In this document: in pieces, positions 9,888 to 20,600 of the stretch | Numbering within the stretch: position 1 is the first letter of the stretch | Layout of the letters: the number at the start of each line of letters is the position of its first letter | Assembly (NCBI RefSeq): GCF_000002235.5 | Contig: NW_022145596.1 | Span: 31,842,140 to 31,906,139, forward strand | Reading direction: 5' to 3' | Length of the DNA stretch: 64,000 nt | Source: Strongylocentrotus purpuratus | Lineage: Eukaryota > Echinodermata > Echinoidea > Camarodonta > Strongylocentrotidae | Notes under the pieces: generated by a model | What the model was told of the DNA's origin: nothing | What the model saw: only the letters and a program-made list of their open reading frames with translations | Database searches by the model: none | Position numbers and translations under genes: made by a program

Positions 9888-10732
9888 AAAAGGGGAAACT
9901 GGGGATGCACTTACAGAAATGGGAACAAATCAATGCATTTTTACTTTAATGGATGTGGGTATTATTTATTTTTGTTTTAATTCTCTCTCTTGTACAGGTG
10001 GATAAACCGGAACAGGTTGCATGCAGTGTGTGTGTTGGTGTGAAGTGGTGGGAGGTGGGTGGGCTAGAGGGGAGGGTGTGTCATGAGTTTGTGTGGTGCG
10101 AGTTGAGGGTGTGCCGTGTGCGAGAGTGTGATTGGGTCGGACTATGTAAAATTCATACCTTTCTTTATTCCTGTTTTGATTATGAACTGTTACATGAAAG
10201 AAAAAACGTATAAACATGTATGATCTGAGATTTGTCTATGCTCATTGTTCATTGATTGATGTAATTCATGAAGTGTTTTGTATCGAAGATCTTGCTTTGT
10301 ATTACTTACTATGATGATTCTTTTGTAATGTGAATTTTATGAGGAAGGAAATCTCCGGAACAGGTTGCATGCAGTGTGTGTGTTGAAAGGGGTTGTGGTG
10401 GGGTGGGCTAGAGGGGGTTGTCATGAGTGTGTTGGTGTGAGCGTGTGTGATAGGGTGGGACTATGTAACTTTAAACCCTCCTCTATTGTTATTTTGATTA
10501 TAAACTGTTATATGCAAGAAAAAAATGTAGAATCATGTAGAATCTGAGATTTGTTCTATGTTGTTCATTGATTGATGTAATTCATTAAGTGTCTTGTATT
10601 AAAGATCTTGTTTTATATTACTAATTGTGATAATTTCTTGTTATTGTGAATTACTTGTTATGTGAATTTATGAGGAATGAAATAAAATATAATTAAAACA
10701 AAAAAATAAATTAGGTTTTAGACTGTTCTTCA

Positions 10733-10880
10733 TTGTGGGGATATCCCCACTTTGGAGTTTGGACGATATCCCCAAAGCGTGGGTGTGGAACGGACAAATG
10801 TCCCCACAAAGAAGGATTTACATGCGCGTGCACACACACACGCTCACACGCACACACACACACACACACACAAAGACGGT
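10733..10880. repeat. Palindromic GGGGATATCCCC repeat and (CA)n
   Basis: 'gtggggatatccccac' and 'ggacaaatgtccccaca' belong to the family at 7205-7365. They are followed by a CA/CG microsatellite at about 10828-10872. The block is shared with copy 2 (54548-54675), where a (TA)n tract has expanded next to it. Confidence 0.7.
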
Positions 10881-12020
10881 CAATATATATAAATATGGGA
10901 TTCATCTATCTCGTGTTAGTGTCCTTTTTCTGCTCTTGATGTCTATTTCTCTTCTTCTTTTTTCCTGTCTCCTCTATTTCTCCTTTTCTTAATTTAGGTA
11001 TCGTTTTCACTAGTGCCACATTTTGATTCTTTCTTGTTTACTTAATCATTAACTAATGGTAGGTCTATTCTTTCTTTTTCACATGGAAGTGTTTTACTTT
11101 AGTGCAGTCGTAACAAAATTTGAACTGACAGTAGAGAAAGTGGCACAAACGCAGTAACACTATGGCCATGTGGTGTGGAGGAAGGAATGGTATTAAGACA
11201 TATTAACAGTGAACTAGTGTTTCACTTTCAAAGTAACAATACTATCCTTCGTAGAACGCCAGTTATAGCACACCTTGTCGGTCTTTTTTGGCTCTCTTCA
11301 ATGATAATAAAAATGAGACCGATGTTAAAACTAAATAAAAGACAGCCATAACTGCACAACAAGGTGGGCTAGATGCCAGTCTTTGTTGCCCTCTATTCCT
11401 ACCTCCATCCAATCCATGCACATGATGCACTGACACAGTGACAGTGACACTGTACTCACTGTATAAACCCGATATTTTCCTCAAGTTCCCAGTGTCACTC
11501 AGTCAGTGACAACATGGAAGAAGAAATTCCTTCTTCCATGCATGACCCCTTCCTTCATGCATGTCACCGTGGCCATGGTGACACTGACAATGTACTGTGC
11601 ATGTGACAAGACAGCGACATGATCAACATGATGATGCCTTTCTTACTAAATTAGATTAGTTTATCAAACGATCATGAACTTATGAAGAGTTACCTATATC
11701 AAAACAAGATAAACAAAAATATAGCGACTATACAGCCGTTTATCAATGAATTTTGTAATAATACTGTCAGTCATAGGCCTACCCGACAATTTCAGAAATG
11801 TTGTAGTTTTCGAAAGTGATTAACGCCCCCACATCAGCTAGACTGCTAAAGAGCATCCAAAGTGGAATTCCCTGTGCGCAGAAATCGTTCGTTTGTTCTT
11901 TTGGGCGAACGAAGCGTGATCAAGGTCGTGATTGGTCAACACGGGGCGAACGAAGCACAATTTTATCAGTCTATCAATATTTGCTCGTTTGTTTCAGTGA
12001 ACAATAAGTAGGTGCCCCTC
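10881..12020. other. No gene seen; duplicated non-coding sequence
   Basis: Single-copy-looking sequence shared closely with 54705-55820. I see no reading frame with recognisable content and no transposon termini. A pair of GGGCGAACGAAGC words flanks 11920-11955. Confidence 0.6.
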
Positions 12021-12158
12021 AAAGGGGTAAGTTTTTTTTTTCAATCTGAAAAGGAAAACAAATTAAAATAGAATTTGCAGTCAATCAAAATCATTTTCTT
12101 AGGATGCAAGTAAAGTGTCTTCATAAGTTCCTGGCAAAAAAATAAACTATTTTTCTTT

Positions 12159-12535
12159 TTACCCCAACAGAGGAACACAAATAAAACGACCAGCCATTAA
12201 CATTTCACAAGTTGGTTCACAAGTTACCAAACATACTTGAATACTTAAGAACCGATACCTCTTTTGAAGCTCGGAGTCGCAGTAGGCATCCAAGGGATTG
12301 GCCCTATCCATAAAAACTCCCTCTCGCCGGAGACCTCTACGGACAGCTTCCTCCACCATGGCAGCCATTCTCCATGTAGATTTAAGCATTAAGCATGACT
12401 TAGTGCAGTTACGTATGACCTAAACCTTCGTGAAACAGAATATGGCCATCGAATCTACGCATGACTTAGCCATTTACGTAGGACTTTGGGCTTTACGCAG
12501 GACTTTACGCAGGACTTAACTCTTTGTGAAACCGG
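12159..12535 (-). mobile_element. PIF/Harbinger 5' fragment with first transposase exon
   Basis: On the minus strand the sequence runs from a terminus-like CACCCGGTTTCACAAAGAG through repeated 'taagtcctgcgtaaa' words. It then reaches a reading frame MAAMVEEAVRRGLRRE, NPLDAYCDSELQKRYRF, which resembles the N-terminus of HARBI1-type transposases. No DDE exons follow, so it is a 5' remnant. Copy 2 keeps it at 55965-56335 with a frameshift after RRER. Confidence 0.65.
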
Positions 12536-12657
12536 GTGTGAAACACCCCCTGGACTGATACACATTTTGATAGAAGCAAAACTTTCAATCATGTTTTGTC
12601 TGTTGTTTCCACTGCAGATCGAGCAAGGATCGAAGTGATGTATTGGACACCCGGCCC

Positions 12658-13055
12658 CCGCCCCCCCCCCCCCACTCAGTGTTATTTAGGGTACGCGTAT
12701 GCTCGTTCCCTCTTTTTGAAAGCACCCCCTATCTGAGGACTGCCAACATTTCCGAACCCCCCTTTCGCGGGCTTTTAGCGCGCTTTTTCCTGCCTTGGAG
12801 ACCCCCCTAAATACGGAAAAATGCTCAATGTACCCCCCTAAATTCGGAATAATTTCTCAGGAGTCCAAAGAGATGAGAGAAAAAAAGAAAACACCCCTTT
12901 TTAAAGAAATCTCAGGGTGAAAAGTCAAAACACACCCCTTTTTTACAATTCTCGGGCCGGACTTTGTCGCACGAAAAGTACCCCTTTACCGGACATTTTG
13001 GTAACACGCATGCGGTCATTCCGACCACGGAGTGGGGGGGGGGGGGCCGGCCCGG
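12658..13055. mobile_element. Poly-C-capped MITE, copy 1 only, 8 bp target duplication
   Basis: The element lies between CCCGGCCC at 12650-12657 and at 13056-13063. Copy 2 has one such site (about 56425). It begins with a C-run then ACTCAGTGTTATTTAGGGTA and ends CCACGGAGTGGGGGG. It is non-coding. The 8 bp duplication suggests hAT or a related superfamily, although the low-complexity target leaves some doubt. Confidence 0.75.
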
Positions 13056-13271
13056 CCCGGCCCTTCACTGAGTGTGGGGGGGGGGGAGTGGGAGGGGCGG
13101 GAGTGGACACTCATGTTGGAATGAGGACCAGGAGGTGAGTATACAAGCTGTATACAACTACAAGCACGGCTGGTGGTGCCCTCCGTAAATGCAGACAATC
13201 AGAACAATGTATAAAAGAGAGAGTAGGGACAGTGACAATCAACACCAAATTTATTTGTTCAAATACATCAT

Positions 13272-13530
13272 CAGCGGCGTAACAAGAGTGGGGGAGGCAG
13301 GGGCCGGACCCCCCCCCCCCCCCCCTCCTTCCCCACCCCACCCCCATAATTTAGGACAAAATATACATTAAATAAATGGTTAGATAAATTAAATAGCATC
13401 CCCCCCCCCCCCCGCCCACCGGTTTGAAGGAGAAAAAAATATGTCATTGATACCCCACCCCCTGTTAGATTTCTGGTGAGATTTCACTGCAATTTATGTT
13501 TTTTTTCCCTTCACCTAGTTGTGCCACTGA
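13272..13530. mobile_element. Old hAT-like MITE remnant, shared by both copies
   Basis: It begins CAGCGGCGTAACAAGAG and ends near GTTGTGCCACTG, with two long C-runs between. This is the general pattern of the hAT MITEs in the window. No target duplication is readable. Copy 2 (56648-56870) shares the left end and C-runs. Confidence 0.45.
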
Positions 13531-14512
13531 CTGGGCCGAATGAATCTGCATTTATCACATGCCAGTTTAAACTGTAGGTTTATGACATCATTTATGTCTT
13601 ACACAAAATAATGGTTGTTTTTGTAATACACAAGACTTGAGGGAAAGACAAGAATGATCCAATCACTTGTAGATTTTTTTGAATTTATTATACAAAAAGC
13701 AGAGTGAGTGCAACTTTGGGAGATGTTATTCCTTATATTGAGTTAGAGGCTGATTTAGATAGTTATAGGCCTAAATGTTGTATGTGAGGCTTTCATGGAA
13801 TGTTTTGTGAAATATCATGCTTTTTAATCCACCGTTTAATCCCGAGCTAAGAATAGCGCAGGTTATCCGAGTTATAATAAGACCTTGCCATTGTTGATAA
13901 AAAAAAAAGTGCGCCGGTTGGTATGGACGGCCGAAATTCAACATTTTCGGTAAAAGATGTCATGATTGACATGATTCCATGATTGGTTTATTTGTTTCCA
14001 ATAAATTCAACACTATTTTTGAAAATTTGTGTAACATTGCTACAAACTATGGCTACCTGTTTTGATTTGCAGTTATGGCTTTCCATAGTTTTCCAACCTC
14101 AGTTGACAAATATGCTGGCTGTTACGTTGAAATAGAAAGGTCTTTATCGATACTTGACCAACAATGGCTGATTCGTGTCAATTTGATACGGTAAGCAAAT
14201 TGTAATCATGTCACAGTAAAGTCAACTCATCTTAAAATCTTTGTAGTGCTTTATAAAAGTTTATCTGATATGTTCACTGCCTCAAGCTTGCCGTAACCAA
14301 ACAGCTATTTGTGTCAAACGGGAGAGGGCCATGACTATGTTTAAATTGTTGTAGCTTAAGAATAACTGAGGAGCAAACAGTGTTTTTAATTAGTTAGTCT
14401 CCCATTATAGTGGTTAATTAATTAACGCAGCGAGCTTAATCAATGTTTCGGTTAACATTAAACTACGACTATGAAAATGTATCCATATTTTGGTTGTGAT
14501 TATTGATTATAT
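13531..14512. other. 3' flank of SAA1; no further gene seen
   Basis: Duplicated sequence downstream of the minus-strand SAA1 stop codon. A possible variant polyadenylation signal ATTAAA (minus strand) lies at about 14385-14391, roughly 120 bases past the stop. It is not conserved in copy 2, so I give it little weight. Confidence 0.4.
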
Positions 14513-14645
14513 CTAATATCTATCTGGGAGGCCTTCGGGTCTGTAAACGTTGGGGTCACCGCCATTGCGCCCCCACATGTTGGCCTTGTGGTCTGCTTTC
14601 ATTTCTTCATCGCTCTCTGTTTCCAGCCAAACTTCGCGGCCATCG
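14513..14645 (-). CDS. SAA: SAA1 exon 3
   Basis: 133 bases from acceptor TTTTTCAG to a TAG stop. It encodes [20 protein letters not shown], then [12 protein letters not shown] and the C-terminus. The acidic stretch replaces the usual Gly/Ala-rich 'GHGAEDS' type segment that SAA2 retains as SGRGAKDTQ. Confidence 0.93.
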
Positions 14646-17600
14646 CTGAAAAATAATCACAAAGCAGAGAACATTGTTGGTACACAATAGTAATAGAGAA
14701 TGTAATTATTTATGTCCAATGTTAGGCATTCTTCTAAAGGGCAAGTCCACTCCAAAAATAACGTACTTTCAATGAAAGCAGAAAAATCAGACAAAACAAT
14801 TATTTAAAAGTTTGAGCAAAATCGAAGAACTAATTAGAAAGTTATGAATGTTTGAAAAAGTATGTAAAACTAAAGAGCAATAGAAATCACTACACAAATT
14901 GCCAATTTGGTTATCAGTTAGTGACGTCATGTCCTCACTATGATATAGTTTAGTCCCATTTACCTGAAAAAATTGCTCTTTATTAGTGCTTCCACACACG
15001 AAATTATTACTATCAATCTAACTCGGATGCTGGTGTGAAGAAATAAGATTCTTAGTGGAAAAATAGGAAATTTTTATTATCAATATAAAGAAAACAAAAA
15101 CGTGGATAGTAAGGACATGACGTCGCAGACTGAGTGAGTTTCCCATTTGTCTTGTGATTTTCATTGTTCCATATTTTTACATACTTTTTCAAATATTCAT
15201 AACTTTCTTATTAACTATCCGAATTAGCTCAAACTTTTTTTGATTGGTTCGTCTGATTTTTCTGCTTCTATTGAAAGTAAGTTGTGTTTTTGGAGTGGAC
15301 TTGGCTTTTAAGGGGCAAAGGGGGTATAAGACAAAGCATAATTTGTGTCAAAACATTCGTTTGTGCATTATTTTGTTCGATCCCAATTGGGGTTGAGGCT
15401 GAAGGGAGTAGTGAGCAGGGGAGGCCTCACACAAACCTGCTTCAACCCCACCCCCCCCCCCTACCCCCTGATTACGCCACTGTGTTTGGAAAAACAGCAT
15501 TTTAAATAAATAACTTATAGCGGTAACTATTGGTGTCCCTGCATTGTGAATCGAACATTAGATATTTGCAACGTTAAAGTCTATTTGTTACTTTGTTGAT
15601 TTAAAACAAACCATATGCGAGTTTGATGGGCTTGGTACTGTAGCATAACTAGTCTAGTAATTTAGTAAGACATAGAGGGCGTTATAGTTAATTGTGAAAT
15701 ATATGTGGACATCGTGAGATGACAGTCAGTCGGCGTTGAGCTGTCGTGTCAGTCACGTCAGTCAGCTATGACCTGTCGTTGCGACAGGTCCGTTATCAGG
15801 AACGAGTAAAGTTACTTGAACTGCAGATACTGGGCAAGTGTTATTTCTTTAGTCCTGTCAGATATTCAGTGATTGCGGGAGTAAGTGAATGAAAGCTAGT
15901 CCACGTTATTTCTTACACGGTATACTTTTGTGAGAGCCCACTGAGAGATATTGTTGATGAATGATTTTCGAGAGCGTGGACCGGGTTTTGAGAGACTTCA
16001 AGGCAGAACGCTACCCCGGCAGAGCCCGGCAGAGCCCGGTTACGCCACAGTACTGATCCCTACCTGATAAGCTTGGCAGCCAATCTACCTCCTGGTCCTC
16101 GCTGAGAAGCTTCGTAGTTGCCCCGGGCATGGAAGTACTTATCGGCACCAATGTAGTTTGCCTCACGCATATCACTGTTGAGTTTAAAACGAAGCAATGT
16201 ACAGTTGTCCGTTTTCATAAAAATATTTCAAATTCAATCTCTTGTTTTAACCTTGCCGATATATTGGGTAACTACGGAGCAAGGCTCAAAATACACGGGG
16301 GCGGTGGGCGATTCGCCCCCGTGAGCTACACAATCGCCTCCGGCAGAGTGCTCACGGGGGTGATTGCAAAATTAAAAATCGCCCCCGTGAAATTATAAAA
16401 TAAAGATTATCTTTTTTTTAAAACTTTCACATAATATTGAGTTTCAACTTTCAAACCTTAAACCAATGTAATGGAACTATGGAAGTTATATTTCAATAGC
16501 GTGCAGGATTTCTCGCTCGAATTTGTCGGTGTCTAGAGGCTGCCATATTATAAGAAAATAAACGCTTTTTCGCCACAAAATTGCGCTGCATCCCCCATCG
16601 GAAGGGGGGTGGGCCTGAATTCAGACAAGGATTAAGAGTCGAGAACGGTACAACGAATCGACTTCTTTCTCTAATAATTTAATGAAACGTCAAAGCTTCC
16701 GCGCTTCAAGCAGGAGGGGGGGGGGGAATTGAATGAATTCAGACGAGAAGAGTCGAGAACGGTACAACGAATCGTCTTCTTTCTCTAATAATTTAATGAA
16801 ACGTCAAAGCTACCGCGCTTCGCGCAGGAGGGGGGGACTCGCCCCTCCCTGCAACCACCCCACCCCCGAGGGAGCGCGCGCTCTGTAAGTGATTCGCATG
16901 TTTCGCGTGCTCACTACTGCCCCCCCCCCCCCCCCCACCTAAAATAAAATCCTAGCTTCGCGCTTTTCTGCCCATAATTAAACGCCTGAAACCCGTGAGC
17001 TTCCTGGGGCTCCGCCCCCTGGACCCTACGCCAATTAGTGTCCTACCAGTGTCACAAATAAAGTATCCAAATATGCTCATCTGACCGTAATTAAATGCCC
17101 CAAACCCCTGAGCTTCGGCCTAAGGCGGGGCCCTGGATGCTTATCTGACCGCTAAAAAATGACTAAAATCCCCGAGTTTCATCAGACTCAGCCCCCTTGA
17201 TCCCACGCCAAATAGTAACCTGCCAGTGTCATGAATAAGGTATCAAAATATGCCCATCTGACCATAATTAAATGTCCATACCCCCTGAGCTAGCGGGGGC
17301 TCCGCCTCTTAACCCCCACCAGGGCTACTTGATCGTAAATACTTTAGCCTCCCCCACCCACTTTTAAAAACGTTCAGCGGGGCCTGTATATAATAGAATG
17401 GGGTGATGCGGATTGTGTGTCTGCCTCCCAAATGTTTTTGGTAATTACGTCACTGCTGGTCACCATTATGTACCAATATTTGGCTTGCATAATTTCAAAT
17501 TTGCCCCCCCCCCCCTTAGAAATCCTGGATCCGCGCCTCGGTAACTACCAATTCAATGGAAATCTGTATTAAAAAAAGAGCCCCCGTCAGTACTTAAAGG

Positions 17601-20600
17601 GCCATCTTTTTTTTGGAAGAGCCCTTGTGGACAAAAAATTAATTCAAGCCATGCTACGGAGGCATTAAGGGGATATTGAGAAAAATAAAAACCAGACATA
17701 ACATGCGGCCGCCCCCCCCCCCCTACGGTTTTTCAAGTAGTAAAATTTAGTGCCTTATTCCCCCCCCCCCTGTTTATATCACCAGCCGGCTTAATCGGCA
17801 AAAAATGTTTCCTCACAAGTGGGACCACAAAAAAGTACCTAATACCCCCCCCCCCCCAAAGCCCCCCCCCCCCCCCCCCCCAGCCGATTTCCCCCGGAAC
17901 TCTGAGCTTTTGGCGATTTGGGGTCGAAAAATCAAGCCTCCATGTGCCTATAGAGGAAAAAGAACACTTTCTGAGCACTTCTCATCCATATCAATCGTCT
18001 AATTTTACTGGAGAATAGCAACATCAACGCCGGACTCCTAGAAAATTTTAATCCCACGCTGGCTTTTGTATACATGCATAAGGTATGAAGTCAGGTCAAG
18101 ATATAGTTTGACCCAAAGAAAATTGCAACAAAAGGTTTTTCAACGGTTTCTAGTAGTATTTGACCTCAGGAATAACATACTAAAAGTATACCAAAATCGA
18201 ATGTTCGGAAAACTGTTATTTTCAAGATGTCGTCCAAGATAACATAAAAATAGCCATAAGTCACTTATTATCCATCCGAGAGACATAACTGGGGTGTCTA
18301 TGATATGGTTTTCGGGGTAATAGAATCCATTAGGATAAGTTAGAACCTTAAGCAGTGGTTCAGGAACCCGTGAAATCCAATATGGCGTCCAAAGGGCCAC
18401 AAAACCACTAAGAAATCTCAATAGAGGGCGCAATTTATAAACAGAAAATGAACTTATAATGTTGCTCTCTCACCCTTATGGTGTCACCGACCCCCCCCCC
18501 CCCCCCCCCTGCCTCCCGAGAAAAAGGGTCAATTCAACTATTGACAGGTCATTGTCAACACATAGGGAGTGGCCGAGGGGGGGGGGTGAAAAACAAAGTA
18601 ACAAATTAATAATAATAATATCTAGACACACATTCATAATACCTACCATACATTAAAAAATGTTTAAATCCTCGTGTTGTTCATGTCATCTTATTTTGAT
18701 GAGGAATGTACTTTAGTAAGGAAAATCATCTTCTGCTGCACTATCAAGTGCCTCGTTAAATGGATTGTGGCATACATCAAGTTGGCAAGATCCACACACG
18801 CACTGTTATATGGTAGTCCGTAACATCTGCAGGTAAAGCGAGGTGTGCTACAAGCAGTACAGAAGTCGCAATGAATCAACTTAAGAAGATTACTAGGTGC
18901 AGCCTCCGTATGGGTCCGTGTTTTCAAAATGTCCAACATTTTCGGGTGTTTGCATTGTGAAAATTGCGAAAAGTGGGCTTTACTTCGAGAAAAATGACCC
19001 CTAAAAACAGGAAGGGGGTTCTAAACTAATTCCCCCCCCCCCCCACCCGGGCTTGGTAGTATGTTCTGAGGGAGTGCATGTGGTGTGGCTGACTTAGGAG
19101 GGAGTTGCATTGGCAATTTTCTTGACGAACAAGTTGTATCGTAATGATGCAACTGAGTCATTACAGCGGCCACCAAACATGACAGACATTGCTTTGATAC
19201 CAAGTTCCTCTAAGTTAGTTACTTTGGCTGTCTTGGTAGAAGGAAAGTACTAGCACAGGATTTCAAAGTGAGGTTGCATTTCACAAGCTTCTGGAAGATT
19301 GCTATCTTTCCTATTCCGTGTAGGCATCCAGAAAAAGTAGTTGTGAGCACAGATCCCGTACCAAGGTCCACTTTCAACTGCTTACAGTTCTACATCTTCG
19401 GAGCCTTGGCTGTTTCTCTCTCACCCTTATGGTGTCACCGCCCCCCCCCCAAAAAGGGTCAATTCAACTATTGACAGGTCATTGTCAACACTGAGGGAGT
19501 GGCCGAGGGGGGAGGGGTGACAACGACAAAGCAACAACTTAATAATAATATCTAGACACATATTCATAAGGCTACTATACAATTAAAAATGTTTAAAACC
19601 TCGTGTTGTTCATGTCATCTTATAACGAATACACATGCAGGTCTGTATGTTCCTTCATTTTGATGAGGAATGTACGTTAGTAAGGAAAAATCATCTTCTG
19701 CTTCACTATCAAGTGACTCGTTCTATGGATTGTGGCATACAATAAGTTGGCAAGATCGACACACACACACTGTTACATGGTAGTCTGTAACATCTGCAGG
19801 TACAGCAAGGTGTGCTACAAGCAGTACAGCAGTTGTAATGAATCAACTCAAGAAGATTACTAGGTACAGACTCCGTATTCAGCATAATTGTCCTCTAATT
19901 TCCAGCCCCTGTCTGTGACGTCCATGTCTTACGATTCACTCTCCATCCATGCCATGACTTGGTAGTATGTTCTGAGGGAGTGGAATTCGGTGGTGGTTGG
20001 GGTAGGAGGAAGTCGCATTGGCAATTTTCTTGACAAACAAGTTGTATCGTAATGATGCAACTGAGTCATTACAGCAGCAACCAAACATGAAAGACATTGC
20101 TTTGATACCAAGTTACTTGGAAGAAGGAAAGTACTAGCACTGTATTCTTAAGTGGGGCTGCATTTCACAAGCTTCCGGAAGACTGTCCTCTTTTCGATTC
20201 CGAATATCCTGGAAGTCGAATCACAACCAGTGTAGGCATGTCGAAAAAGTAGTTGTGAGCATAGATCTTTACACAGGTCCACTTTCAACTGCTTAACGTT
20301 ATACACCTTCGGAGCCTTGGCTGCAGTGTAAGAGTGGAAGTATAGTTTGCTGCTATCTACATCTGCGTAATGCAAGAGTAACAACAATATGTCAGTGCCT
20401 TCTCAAATCAGAGTAGTCGACTGACGACGAGAATAATTCACTGCAGCTTTAGCAATATGTACATCTGCATCCCCGGATACATTGATGACGGTGCAATTAA
20501 TCTTCCTCAGCTCCTTATTAATGAGATTTATGAGTCGATCCCTGCTTATTGCAGTCTCTTGATAAAAAGTCATCCTTCTTGCCTGAGAATACTGTGTCTG

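Larger units (their letters stand above)
7985..10712 (+). mobile_element. 3' half of a poly(A) LINE with C-terminal zinc knuckle
   Basis: Pieces of one LINE lie in order: the end of reverse transcriptase (8000-8700), the post-RT region (8880-9180), a cysteine-histidine knuckle (9190-9330), the C-terminus (to about 9945) and a long 3' UTR ending 'aaataaaatataattaaaac' plus an A-rich tail near 10700. A SINE interrupts it at 9523-9887. The 5' part is missing. The 3' UTR is internally duplicated (about 10010-10345 and 10355-10690). The copy 2 counterpart is 44180-44925 plus 53346-54525. Confidence 0.75.

Noticed and set aside
10881-12020. Extra host gene between the LINE and the Harbinger fragment
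   Set aside because: No frame over about 75 codons has recognisable content or plausible splice partners, despite conservation in both copies.
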